From Oscheius tipulae (Eukaryota; Nematoda; Chromadorea; Rhabditida; Rhabditidae): a stretch of DNA of 64,000 nt. Every line of letters begins with the position of its first letter. The first letter of the stretch is position 1. Shown here piece after piece: positions 33,384-45,500 of this stretch. Location: assembly GCA_037178975.1 (NCBI GenBank), contig JASJZH010000003.1, forward strand, positions 1-64,000. The letters are read 5' to 3'. The position numbers and the translations under genes were made by a program. Under the pieces are notes generated by a model. It made no database searches and was not told the DNA's origin. It saw only the letters and a list, made by a program, of their open reading frames with translations.

Positions 33384-36300
33384 ATGCGAACCTTCGTGGG
33401 AGGTCTTCTCCTCGCTACTCTGTCCCTCTTCTCGGCTACCTTGGCCAACCAACAGGAACAAACCAAGAACTGCAATGAGGTGGGTACAGTTCGATCGGGA
33501 ACAAGATATTCAACCGGGTTAAAATATCTGAGTAGAACCAATGCCAAAGCCGGGTAGTTCTGGTAAACTGAGAATTTCCCTGCGCTCATCACTATCTACA
33601 CATTTCAACAAGTTTCATGTTTCCCTACCTCGGCGGAAGGCTGAACATGACAGCCCTTTAACGCGGCAGTAGATCGCTGGCTCCTTGTCAAAAGTCTAAT
33701 ACCGCTAGGAAAAATAGCGCGACCTTGATGGCTCAATCGGTTAGCGCTCCGACTACAGAGGAAACGGGATCGGGTTCAGGTTGGATTCCCGGGTTCGCGC
33801 GCGCCGAATTAAAACCAAGGATCAAACCCTGACTGATTATGGGTATCTAAAGTTTACCTGCTGATTGTTGAAGGCCTGTCTCTCTTCGGGAGTTTTAAAA
33901 CAGATCCTTGCCGGAAATCACTATAGTCTGTTTGCGTATTCCCACCCATTCACCCGTTCAGAGAGCGTAGTGTCCACTCCAAAATTTCAAAGTCCAACTG
34001 CCAAAAAAAGGTGCTACGGCTTCCGGTCGACTTGCCGCCAGAGTTTACTCATTGCGGTTTCCAGAAGAAGGAAATTCCGAGAGATGACCCGTGCGTGATG
34101 TTATGACCACGGTCATAAAGCTTCCTGGAGCATGTCCAAAAGCCACTCAATTAGTGTGGAAAGAAAAGAAACAGAGCCTTATTTTTGGTAGATCAGGAAA
34201 ATTCAGATAAACAACGTTTTTGCCCGGACTACGGTATTGCGAATAAAATGTTTGACTCTTTCCCCCCTCTCTTTTGCTGTTCCCTGAAGCTGAAAGTTTG
34301 TAAACCTTGACAGAGAGTGGTCATAAAACAAAAGACTAAGCTCCCCTGGTGATGTTTAGAGCAAAAAGTGAGGGATCTTAACGCGATTGGTGGTCAATAA
34401 ACTCTGTCTGAACACGTATTCCCCCTTATTCGACGCCTTGTCTCCTTGGGGAAAGCCCCCCTCTGTCACACGTGCTCAAATCTGAAGAATGGCTGGCAGA
34501 TCAGTGACCAGCGGAAGCATTCATAAAGAACAAGGGTCCCTGGCAGGTGAAATGTGTCTACAGAAGAACGTAACCCTGAGTTTATACTACGCATTTTTTA
34601 CTGCATTCTGATTCCTGGACCTTCTGGTTAGAGAGCACGGCTAAGAAACCTTTGAACTTCCTGCTTGTCTTGTCTCTCTTTCTGACGTCTTTCTCCAGTC
34701 CTAAAACCCAATCCTACGTCCTCTGAATCCAGTTAGTAGACTTCCTTGGATCTATTTATCTGTCACCCATTAGCACTTTCTCACTTTGTTTTTCCTCCTA
34801 GATTTCAGCTTAATTCAATCGTCTCTGAGGCTACAAGACTCTGGCCTTGACGCTTTTTTTTTCTAACGAAAGAGGGAAGGAGAGCTTTGACTAAGGAACG
34901 AGGTCATATATCATTGGAGGGTCATCCCAGTGTTGCAGAAAACGAGAAGACTGGGAATGAAAGTAGGGGAATAAGTGGATATTTACAGCCACATCCACTC
35001 CGTCATCTGTCCCAGTCGAAATTTACCTTCTTCGGGTCACCTGTCTGACATAAATCACGCGGCCAAAGCCATATAGTATGCATATGTTCCGGAGGCTTTT
35101 TGAACGCTGGGGAGACACCCCAGAGACTGGCATCTCTGTAAGAAAAACTAGCTGGACCAGATGATAAATGGGATGTTTCTGCTCAGATTCTCTGGATGCG
35201 AGGAAGTGAACAAAGAGAGGTTATAGCAAACCTTCATACTCTTATTCGCCTTCCAAAAAATTTTCGCTCATGACTCCGCCGGTTAGCGCTCCGTCTACAG
35301 AATGAAAAGGTGTCAGGTTCTTGCAGCAAACTTATTGCCCGCTTGGTAAAGCTTTTTTCTCTGTTCATGAAAGTCACGGAAGCACCTTCGGAACGATTTT
35401 AAGACTTTTTTTACTAAAAATGTTTCCAGATCCTCGCAGCCGGAGGCGATCAACACGATCTTCTTCTGTGCCAGTTGAGTGAGAGCAGCACCCTGCTGGC
35501 CCAGCTCGGTGTTTTGGTCTCCGAAGGCCTAGACAGACTCATTGAGAACCAAGGCGAGTTGAAATTTCCTTTGAAAACTACTGTAAGTCTATCCATCAAG
35601 CCACTCTTCCGGCCAGTTAATCGCTATGAATGGGCCGCGTCATGTAGCCAGTCTCTACTAATTTTTGATTAGGATATTTAGTGCTAGACGAGAGAAGGAA
35701 GAAGATCAAGTGAAAAATTGCAAGAGGGCATGCAAGGTGATTAGGGCAAGAATCTATTAGGTGAAGACTAGGAACTCTCGAGAAACTTTTGGCCTACATG
35801 GCCTGATGATCATTCCTCCTACTCAAATGTCTCTTTCCAGACAACTTTTTCACTAGTTTTGATCCCTGAGCCGCCATTAAAAGTTGTCCTGGACGCTTGA
35901 TTGTGTCCCGGGGGTCCTTTCCGTTTTCAATTATGGCGTCACAGTTCTATGCTATCGCTGAAATTTGGGAAGTTTGTGAAAAGATCGTTTTCAGGAATGG
36001 CTGCCCCGGAAGCTGCTGAAGGAGCTAGCGACGTCGAGAAGAGAAAGCACGAGTATCTACGGTCAGTCGGTTGTTCGAGCCATACATGTACATCCAGATC
36101 GGGCCGAAATTTAGTGCATGGAGTGTGCCAAGGAAAGCAGACTTATCGGATTCAAGATCGCATTTTTTTTAACTTTGCGACGTTTTGCAAACTTTTAGAG
36201 CAGAAAAAATGCTACAACTTTGCAGAGCATCGTGAAAACAAAAAGTGTAACCTCGACCCCGGCGTGGCTGATTTCCGCTGCGCAACATGACCGTTGAAGT

Positions 36301-36538
36301 TTCGGCCCGGACCGACTGGACATTTCTGCAAACTATTGTTTTCTTAAGAATCCTCATTGGAATTCGTCTAGTTAACAGATCCCTGTTTCCAGATTCGGCA
36401 AGAGAAAGCACGAGTACCTCCGATTCGGAAAGAGGAAGCATGAGTACCTCCGGTCAGTTTGCTCCTCAATAGATATCATGAAAAGGTTCCAGCTTCGGCA
36501 AGAGAAAGCACGAGTACCTGCGTTTCGGACGCAAGTAA
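33384..36538 (+). CDS. flp-14: FMRFamide-like neuropeptide precursor FLP-14
   Basis: Exons 33384-33479, 35430-35553, 35995-36061, 36393-36452 and 36493-36538 add up to 130 residues. There is a signal peptide ([16 protein letters not shown]), a spacer with [15 protein letters not shown], then four copies of KHEYLRFG, each flanked by KR or RK. Processing should release KHEYLRF-amide four times; this is the FLP-14 peptide conserved across nematodes, made in neurons. The last two introns cut inside the Arg codon just before Phe-Gly, always in phase 2, so peptide units were duplicated as exon pieces. The exon 2 donor reads CAAG|GCGAGT, a GC donor; the GT just after it would break the frame. The introns are long (1.95 kb first). 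Confidence 0.93.
33721..33805 (+). repeat. tRNA-derived SINE-like fragment
   Basis: GATGGCTCAATCGGTTAGCGCTCCG (A box) followed by GGTTGGATTCCCGGGTT (B box-like). It lies in flp-14 intron 1. The core TCGGTTAGCGCTCCGTCTAC recurs at 35278-35305, 39500-39527 and, diverged, 40131-40160. No clear anticodon arm is present. Confidence 0.55.
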
Positions 36539-37596
36539 GCCACCTTCTCTCCGAGTCAAAGAAGGCTGCATCGTCCCACCAGTGATATAAAAAGAACTCT
36601 CTCTTTAAAGCTCCGCCGGCTTGTGTATCGCGTGTGTCCCCCCAGTCGACCCTACCCCAAAAAAGAGAATACCATTAGGGCATTAAACATGTACTGTTGT
36701 CTGGGCTGTTCTCGTATCAGGGTTGACTGTCCCGGGTCGAAAACTCTTGTAGCTTGCAGCAAACTTGTTGCCGAGGTGCCACTGGTTTGTCGTTTTTAAA
36801 ATGTCATTGCTCTGTTTAGTGGTGGGATTAAGCAAATTTAGGGGAACCAATGCAGGATCTTTATTCAGAGGCATATCGACCCTCTGATAGTTTACTGTTT
36901 TGTTCGCTGTAAACGCTGTTGAAACGGATACTGAAACCTGTGCCCTGAGAGCAGTAAGTCAAGGTTTGCCAGAGAAGGATGGAAATAAGAAAGATTGGCA
37001 TCACTACTTTTGATAGATGGCCTAACGAAAGAATCCGGGATCGAACGAAGCTGGCAGACTGGAGAAAGAAGGCTCTTTGGATGAAAATACTCACGACAGA
37101 GAAAATCTTAAAAATGCAAGGAAATAGATGGACAAAAATCAACACGGAATGGACCATACTAGAAAGAAGGAAATCCAGATGAGGACAACGCCCAAATGGT
37201 CGGAGTATACTCGTGCAATTGCGAGCAACGACTGGTGGCGTCGCACCGCAGCTGAATGGAAAACTCTCAGACCCACTCTCGTCTAAGACGTGATACATGT
37301 GAAAAATACAAATACATACCCTCGGCAAAATTTTGTATGTTACCATACATGGACCCATGTCTGTTGATCTTAATCCCCCATATCTCTGGAATAGCTACTA
37401 TTCGCAGAACACCGACAACCTCGGGAAGACAAGAGCTCTCATCAAACATCACACTTGCTCATCGTTTCTCCATTTATCCGTCGCTTAGTCAGCGTCTCTC
37501 TCTCTCTCTTGTCGGTCAGAGTCAGCGTCTCATGATATTTTCGCGCCAAAAGCAAACATCCGGGGCTCATCATACCTTCTGGTAGCCGCTGCCCGA
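36539..37596. other. Intergenic stretch
   Basis: No supported gene between flp-14 and the His-rich peptide cluster. A 165-codon open frame on the minus strand (36861-37358) has no recognisable motif and is probably chance. Confidence 0.35.
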
Positions 37597-37802
37597 ATGC
37601 GTCTTTACGTGTTTCTGCTCTTCCTACTGGTGCCATTGATTCAAACATGTGGCAGCCACTATCGCCATCACGAGTAAGATTTCACACCGGTATCAGAAGT
37701 TTTTCTCACAGTTACGACTACGACAGTCACCACCACCATCACCATGAACACCATTACGGAAAAAGAAGTGTTCCAAGTCAAAATGTAATAGAGGTTCAAT
37801 AA
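37597..37802 (+). CDS. Small secreted His/Tyr-rich peptide (cluster member A)
   Basis: Two exons, 37597-37673 and 37712-37802; 55 residues. Signal peptide RLYVFLLFLLVPLIQTC, then a His-rich stretch (SHHHHHHHEHHYGKR) ending in a Gly-Lys-Arg processing site and a short tail. The intron is phase 2 with exon 1 ending in a His-rich motif, as in the three neighbours. Function unknown: candidates are a metal-binding or antimicrobial secreted peptide, or a peptide hormone precursor. No family recognised. Confidence 0.65.
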
Positions 37803-38406
37803 AAGATTGGTTCAGACTGTTTCCCTGTCTAGTTTGACTGATAACCCTTGTATTTTGGCTCCAACAAAGGAACTCTTCCATCCGATTGGTTTTAGAGACT
37901 GAAGTAATAACAGTGTTCTCAATCGATGATGATCGATCCAAAAGACTACTGCTGGAAGAAACGGGTAGGAGCTGTTCTTGTACTTCCCACAAGAGAAACG
38001 TCTGTCCCAAACGGGCAGTGCAAGACTAAAGTTGGCCCGTCGAGGAGGAGAGCTAGCAAGCTACCTATTCTTAGCTTCCACTTTTCCAGCTCCTGGTCCG
38101 CCTCCTAGTCCTATACCTTTCCTGGCGTCCAGAGACCCTCCGTTTCCTGTGGTTTACACTCGCCATGGTGATCTTCGATCTCCTATCCACCACTACTGTT
38201 CTTGAGGTCTTGAGCATCGTGCTTCTCTACAAATGGGTGGACAGTGGTCATTGGATGTGGTCATAAGCTTGCCGGTAGGCTGGATAGGCATTTCTGCCGT
38301 TTACATATCTTTTGCCGCCTGAGACAGTGTACTTATTGTAATGAATATCAATGACATGAAAAAGCGACGATCTGGAGCTGAGTAAAGCGACCTCTCTGTC
38401 CAACTT

Positions 38407-38594
38407 TCATCCTGCACCGATATTCAAGAACTCGGCACTTCTCTTCCTTCCATGATGATCGTAATGACTATCGTAGTAGTCGTGACTGAAAATCGTGACT
38501 GTAACAAACAACTCGCAACCTACTGATGGTCGTGGTGACTATGACAGGCAAGAAGCACAGATGCTAAGAGGAGGAGAAGGAGTACCAGGCGCAT
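38407..38594 (-). CDS. Small secreted His/Tyr-rich peptide (cluster member B)
   Basis: Exons 38524-38594 and 38407-38485 give 49 residues. Signal peptide RLVLLLLLLASVLLACHS, then HDYYDSHYDHHGRKRSAEF with a dibasic site and a short tail. Same single phase-2 intron placed between the signal/His part and the DSH part. It runs opposite to members A and C. Confidence 0.65.
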
Positions 38595-38743
38595 AGTCTG
38601 ACAGGGACAGTTCTGGGAAGAGAGTAAAGAGATATGACGGATTAGACAAGCCGTCAGCATGTGATATTTTCTCACCTCCGCGTGAGTAAGAGTCAATAGG
38701 AGATAGCGGTTTTTAAGCCCAACCGTCTTCCAGCTCCCATATC

Positions 38744-39218
38744 ATGAAACTCCTACTGTTTCTAGCCCTTCTCATCCCAGCTGTGGCTTTCTTCCATCAT
38801 CACGACCACGACTATTACTATCAGTGAGCTTACTGGTTGAGATGACAGAGGATGCAAAGGATTCCGCGCACATTGAGGTCAAAAACATTTTCTGGCTTTA
38901 GGATGTTTTGCAAAGTTAAAGATCTCAAAAATTCACAGCTTTGCAGAACCGCAAAATTCAATGCTGCTTTGACCCTAAAAATACTGTTAATAAGATGAGC
39001 TGAATGCGCTCGACAGATAAAGAGGCAGAGAAATGATACGAGCGGGTAAATGAGTGTGTGGAATCAATAACCCTTCAGACTAATTCCCTCACATTTTCAG
39101 GCCCTACCCGTCTTATGGTTACGGCTATGACAGTCACTACTCGCCCTACTACTACGACGATCACCACTACGGGAAAAGAAGTCCTCGTCCCTTCAGACTC
39201 TCACTGAACCGTCGATAA
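38744..39218 (+). CDS. Small secreted His/Tyr-rich peptide (cluster member C)
   Basis: Exons 38744-38823 and 39101-39218 give 65 residues. Signal peptide KLLLFLALLIPAVAFF, then HHHDHDYYY, GYGYDSHYSPYYYDDHHYG and KRSPRPFRLSLNRR. The YG-KRS processing point matches member A. The intron is phase 2 and contains a copy of the dispersed hairpin repeat (38908-38949). Confidence 0.65.
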
Positions 39219-39227
39219 ATACATTTA

Positions 39228-39666
39228 TTAAACACGTCTATTTACAGCCGTGTTCAATTCGGCCGCCTGCCTCAAACTTCTCTTGTAGTGGTCGTGGTGG
39301 TGATGGTGGTGAACGTCAACATGGACGTCGTGATGACGGGGATGATGCTCATAACCACCGTGGTAGCCGGTGTCGTAGTGTCCGTAATCGTGACTGAAAT
39401 GGCTCTGTTCTACGATAGCTGTGTGACAGTAAACCCGCTTATCTCTATGAAAGGCTGCCTGAACTGTTTTATGGGTATCAGCTCGACCTTGGCCTAGCTC
39501 AGTCGGTTAGCGCTCCGTCTATGAAACAAAAAGAGTCGAGCTCGATTCCCGGGTGCTTGTCGATTCATAAACCTAGAATTGGAGCGCTGACTCACTGATG
39601 ATGGTAGTGTGGAAGGCAGGCAACGAGGATGGGGATAAAGAAGGCGAGAAGAAACATAAATCTCAT
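39228..39666 (-). CDS. Small secreted His-rich peptide (cluster member D)
   Basis: Exons 39596-39666 and 39228-39393 give 78 residues. Signal peptide RFMFLLAFFIPILVACL, then HDYGHYDTGYHGGYEHH and HVDVHHHHHHDHYKRS before a 16-residue tail. It is the longest His tract of the family. The intron is phase 2 and holds a SINE-like fragment (39485-39560). It converges on member C; the two stops are 10 bases apart. Confidence 0.65.
39485..39562 (+). repeat. tRNA-derived SINE-like fragment in a peptide-gene intron
   Basis: CCTAGCTCAGTCGGTTAGCGCTCCG is an A box and GAGCTCGATTCCCGGG a B box. The anticodon arm is not tRNA-like. Same family as 33721-33805. Confidence 0.55.
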
Positions 39667-40363
39667 GCTGTTCTGTGCTGGCAAAAAGATAAAATTGAGA
39701 CAATGTTTGTTGTCCGGGAGGTAAGATGAAAACATCATGAGTTGGGCCCTTTGACAAGAAGGATGACTCAAAAAATGGGTCAACTGACGTCTGGCCATCA
39801 ACAGATTGGAGAGAGATTCGAGGGAGCAAGTTGGTCGGTTTTTTTCTCCAGATTTTCTCGTTGATAATAACATATTACCCGTAGGCTCTAAAAACTACAT
39901 TTTACAGGTGACACGCTATCAGTAGAGCGGCAATAGAACAACTTTCATTGTTCTAACCCAAATGACACGACATTCGATACGTGCTTTTTGATTTGAGATT
40001 ATGGAGAAACATAAGCTGCCAGAACCACAGATAGCCGATTATTTTCGAGCGATCCTGACCTCCATGCAAGTGCGCTTGATCTTTCCTTCATAAGTCACGG
40101 GAAAAATCAACGCAGCCTTTGCCCCCATAGCTCAGTCAGTTAGCGCTTCGTCGCTCCGAAACGCCTATAAAAGATTTTTTGTAGCATTTCTTGTTCGATA
40201 AAAAATTATTTTGGTAGTCTTTTCTTCCCGCGCAGGTTCCCTTCGATCTAAAGTTGGCGCTCCGGTTTCAAACGCGTATACTGGTATCCGGTGTTTAGAT
40301 AAGAACAGCCTTCGACAATTTATGAAGTAACAAGTAACGAACAATAGGGTCGAGAAAGGCAAA
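39667..40363. other. Gene-free stretch with tRNA-like A box
   Basis: No supported gene. CCCCATAGCTCAGTCAGTTAGCGC at 40122-40146 is another A box-like fragment. Confidence 0.35.
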
Positions 40364-41755
40364 TTAACGTTTACGTTCGTATGTCCATTTGTAGACGGCG
40401 GCCTTCTTGGCATTGCCCTTGCGAACCTTCTTCGGACGGAGTTCTGACGAGGACGATTGGACGAGATTCTTCTTCAGCTGCAGCTTCTGGACGACGACCT
40501 CGAGCTCCTCCGCCCTCTGCATTCTTTTCAACAGCTCGTTGTAGCGCACGCGGCGGACTCTATCAACTTTCTGGAAAAAAAATTCATTTCTCTGGGAGAA
40601 ACACCGTGAAAGCAACCTTGACAGCCTCCTTGCTCACCGCGCCGATGACTTCCTCATCCTTCAGGGTGTCTCGCCGCATCCGATTGAAGCGATGTCCCAT
40701 CACGGACTCGTCTGTGTCAAAATACTTTACCGGATCGAAGTTGCGAGCCTCCTGTTCGTCATCGACGAAAACTGTGTGCTTGTTGGCTCGCGCAGCTCCT
40801 GCGGCATCAGCAAAATGGAGCTCCGACTGCATTTCGGCGATTTTCTGCCGATGATTGGTTTGTGCAAAAAAAGATAGAAAGACTACCTTTTTCTCCTCGA
40901 AGAGCTTGAATTTGACGTACTCGAGATCCTTGATGTCGCTGAAGCGCTTCTGCAACGCTGTGTTCTCCTCTTGAGCAGCAGTCTTCTTGTCAAAATGGCG
41001 ACCGTCTTCCTGTAAATTTCGGCATACCGCCTGCTACTGATCTCTGTGCAAGTGCTCCTTTCCCTTTCATAGGTCTCCGAGAAATTCATCCGGAGGGAAT
41101 TCGGCCTAGCAAATTGAGATCGTCTTAGCAGAGTGATGCAGAACCGTAACCGGTCTCCAAACATAGTTACAGCAATTCATAGTTCTAGTTCAAAAGATGG
41201 TGAGTTGCTAACCAAGAGACGCACTGGGTTTGATCCCCGGAGATTTTGGGTATTTTGGATGGCAAACAAAATGAGGACTCTTCGAAGGAAGTAAGGGGTT
41301 TGCGTGAAATTTTTGAATTTTGAAGGCCCCAAGAAAGGACAGAACTCACACGAGCCTTAGCCAACCTTGTTTGGTCGGAAATAGTTTAGGATACTTAGGA
41401 TGAGACAAGTGCTTCGTTTTCTGATCACAGGAACGCATGATTTCGGGCACCTTTTATTTTTCAAAGGCCTAAAGAACGAACCTTGATTTCACTGTTGAGC
41501 ATGTGATGATGGTACTCGTCGGGATTCTTGTCCATGGCCTTCTGGCGCAACTTCTTGATCGTGTCCCTCTTCTCATTGTAGTCGCGAGCCCTCTTCTGGT
41601 AATCCTTTTTCTTCTCCAACAGGCCGAGACCCTGTCGACCAGACGGCTAAATTGGTAGTTTTGGAAGGAAAAGATGGAAAATGACTAACCTGAGCACGCT
41701 CGCGATGCACGCGCTGTCCGACGAGCTTCTTGCTGATGCTGGACAAGGTGGACAT
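40364..41755 (-). CDS. UTP11: U3 snoRNA-associated protein 11 (UTP11)
   Basis: Five exons on the minus strand, from ATG 41755 to the stop at 40364. The start ([20 protein letters not shown]) resembles the RTHRERxQ opening of UTP11. [54 protein letters not shown] and the C-terminus [12 protein letters not shown] are all diagnostic of the family. Role: component of the SSU processome, needed for 18S rRNA processing in the nucleolus. The protein is about 250 residues, typical for the family. An AG lies directly before the ATG. It is the third gene of a same-strand series after LARS1 and SLC25A39/40. Confidence 0.92.
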
Positions 41756-42506
41756 CTTAATCAGGGAATTTTTACAATCTATGCAGAGTAAAAAATTCCA
41801 ACTCAGTATACTGGTTTTTGAGAAAAAAAAAAGCCCAAGCGCTTGTTCGAAGTCTCTATCGACTATTTTGCGAAGACTCTATCCAGTTTTTCAAAACTAT
41901 GTGACACGTTTTGAAGGCAAGTCAGGTCTTTCCTGGGGTTCTTTTCGTTTCAACCGTCCTTTCACCATTGCATGTACAGCCGGGCAACACGGGGTCTGCG
42001 ATTCGAACCCGGGTTGCTTGGCCCAAAAGCGCGCGCTACCCCAAAACACCAATATGAAAAGCGACGGGGTAAGGTTAGTGTTTAAAATAAGTCTCTCAAT
42101 AGAAGATACTTTACAGCTACTATTTGTATCTAAAATGCCAGCTCTAGAGCTTTCTTTTTTTATGAAGTTATAGAATTGAACGTACTCTCTAACTTTGCAG
42201 TGCGTAACTCAGCTTGAAAGTAGTGGTTAAGATCACAAAAACCCCTTTTGAAGGTGCGATTCATCTATGGGGCGCAGGCATAGCAATCCTGGCGGAAATA
42301 TTTGCGCAAAAAAGACAAAATGCGATAAGCATGGTCTTTGGCAACCAAAATACCAACAGAGAAAGCCAGAAAATGATATTTTTTATAGATACAATTCTAC
42401 TCGTATCGATTTCACCGTTTGAAATGACAAGAGAAAAAGGGGGCCGGGTAGGTATGAAGAGATCACAGGGGGGAAAATGTAAGTGAATCTATAGAGAAAG
42501 GGCCGT
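41756..42506. other. Stretch between UTP11 and SLC25A39/40
   Basis: No gene supported. A tRNA-like fragment (GGGTCTGCGATTCGAACCCG) lies at about 41991-42011. Confidence 0.35.
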
Positions 42507-45500
42507 CTAATTGTTCAGAGCCGTCGCCCGATTATGATGAGCGAAGAATATTTTGGCGTAGTCGTAGCAGGCGAGCATGATGGCGCAAGCCGGGACGACC
42601 TTCATCAGACGGGGAGTCGTGCCGACGAAGAAGGTTTTGAAGCCCTCCCTCTGTAGAATGTCCCTGTAGATTTGGAGGGTACTGACGCGCATTGCCGCCT
42701 CGCTGTCCCCGAAACTGATCTGTCGTCGTGTTTTTATCTGTAAAACTTGAGCGTTTCGGCGGTAAAAAAAGAAAAAAAGTACCATGTCAAAAGGAGCCGT
42801 TAAGACCGTGGAGATAGCTGCTGACGTCGCCGCGCTGGCAAATGATATCGTGAAAGTCGTCTCCTCCTTGTCGTAACGCTCCATCAGCCACGACTTGAGT
42901 AGTTCCACGTTGCCCCAGTAGCAGGCTGGAAAGGATGGTATTCTCTTTGAAGATTAGGATAATTTAGAAGTTCTGAATGCAAAAAAAAACATTTGACGAT
43001 TTTTTGGGCTCTTGGAATATGGAGCTGGGATGCACGTGCGCTCGTGCTCGTTTGACGCGAGTACGGGCAACTTGTTTGCCACGCGAGTAGCCAAACCCGC
43101 GAGCTAAAAATGACGAAATGCTCGTGCTCGCAGACGAGTGAGCAGCGAGCACTTTTGTGAGTGAAGTCGACGAAATTGTCTACCTTGGACAGTGCGAAAC
43201 TTAAGTTCTCGTACATATTTCTTCCTTAAAAAGTAGTTTTGATAGGTCAATTTTGGAAAGTCTATTAGAAAACTCACAAAAAACTGAAAATTTCTTCAAA
43301 AAAATTTTGAATTTAATCGCGCTCGGCTTGCTGGAAATTCCCATCGAGCTCCAACTGGATACGTCACTTTTTTTGTAAATTTTTCTTGTTTTGTGTCGCA
43401 AGCCAAAAATATTGAGATTATAATCGCATTTTCAAAAACTTTGTGATTAGTCCCAATCGCACCTGCTGATATAATAGCAAATGCGATTGCGATTATTGGC
43501 CAGGACGGCATTAAAAAAGACTTTTTCATTCCTTTGGCCAATCAACGCCGAGGTCAAACATGCGTTTTTGGCCATAAATTCAAATCCACGTTGGAATTGG
43601 TTGGTTAATTTTTAGGCTAAATACTTCAAAAAAAGGTCTGAAAATACCAGAAATTCTAACTAAAAAGTAATGTCATAATCGCGCTGAAAAAGTGCGATGC
43701 GATTTGCGATTGGTCAAAATTTTGTAATGCAATTACGATTACCTCAAAAAAGCGCAATTAGTTGCGATTAAACACGCTCAACAGCAGCAAAGGCTTAAAG
43801 CAGCAATAAACCCGAACCTGAGAATGGAACATCGCGTAGAAGAGTCGGCCCGAGTCCCAAATACAACGACCGCCATCCAATCGATTCGTAGCTTGTTCGA
43901 ATAACCGTGAAAAGTTCTAAAATGACGTTTGGCTCGACAAAAAAGGGGGAACTGACTTGTGAGTGGTAAATGCTCGCTCTGCATCTTGGTCCTGATCATC
44001 TCGACGGGGCTTGAAGCACACACTGTCAGACTTCGGGCCATGACTCCGGCCACCAGTGGAGTCGTCCACAGGGGCGGATGGACTTTTCTGGCTTCTGAAC
44101 GCTCCCGAATGGTCTTCTGGAATTGATCGCGCAGCTTGTCGTACATCGTGAAATAGAGCACGGTCGCTGGGACGGCAGTCAGACTGAAAAGCAAGCGAAA
44201 ACTCAAGAGAGATCCTGCAGAAAAACTCACAGGGTAGGCGAGAGACCGCTCCAGAGCGATTTGATTCCTTCATTCCGTGTAATCTTCACAATGGCGTCCT
44301 AAAAAAGACGACTTTAGGCCGACAACAAGCATCTAAGAAAACCTACGATTGGTCCGCGAAAGTTGCCCGGCCTCTCGTACCACTCACAGGGTTGTCGCTG
44401 AATGCATGGCTCGCAGAAGTGGTCCATGAGGCCGTTGTTGTAGTAGAAGCACTGTCCTCGAACTGGCGGCTGTCCCTGTCGCTGTAAGCGGATTTTGACG
44501 ACGTCCATTGGTGTAACTGAAAGAAGAAAATTGTGAATATATCACGGATATCTGTGAGAAGAATTATTGGGTTGGCAACTAAGTCTTTTCGCTTTCACAA
44601 CTTTTTCATTCATTGTAATCACCATTATGATGTACCACGTTAGCAGGATGACCTCCGACTTCAGCGGTCGTTTCTGACAAAGTGCAACGGCAACCTCCAT
44701 TCGCACCTTTGAGGAACTCATTTAACATGACATGTCACAGATGGAAGGGTGGTAGGTCATCAATAGTCCGAATCAAAACGAACAGAGAATAGAGAATAAG
44801 AAGAGAAGTGGTGGTAGAGGACTGAGTGAGCAACAGGAGGTGCTATAACCAATAGCTCGACCGTTTTCGTAAACAAGGCAAAGGACATGTTTACAAAAAG
44901 CGGAAAGACTTATTTAGCAACTCAATAGAAGGCCTATACTACAAATAATGTCGCTTCTGGTCTAGTCACACCGTGACGTGACCGTCACGAGTTCTCGAGA
45001 AAAGCGAGTCTTTCGACTTCAGCGATGCTCTTGGCTTGAAAACCTGGTAATAAGGAAAGTTCTGACGCTTGGAGTAGAAAAATTGAGGCTATCCGAAGGC
45101 TTTTAAGTGAGAGAATAACCCAAAACGACCTGAAGAGTCAAACCAGGAATTTTGACTTACAAGTCCCACTGCCAAAGTCGCTAACTGTGACGTGGTATTT
45201 TGAAAGGCAGGTCAGAGAGCGAAAAAGGCTTACTTTTCAATGAAGCTTTCCTTTGTTCTAAGAAAGAAAGAGCGTAAATATGGTAAATGTCTCTGGGCGT
45301 TATAGGAAGGCTTCCTTGTGAAAAAAGGCGCAATAGAGAGGTGGAATCGGGTCATATCCGAGCCATGCAGTGGAAAAGATCAGTTTAATTCCATTATCGG
45401 ATGGTTGAGATTACAGGAATTTTACTGAAAATCAAAGAACTAACTCCATATGGCAGTGATCATAGCCCCGCAGGAGCTGGAGAGGATCTGTTGGGGCAGC

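Noticed and set aside
33721..33805. Functional tRNA gene
   Set aside because: A box and B box are present but no convincing anticodon stem or acceptor stem pairing.
36861..37358. 165-codon open frame on the minus strand
   Set aside because: No family motif, no splice or start context; hydrophobic composition comes from AT-rich non-coding DNA.
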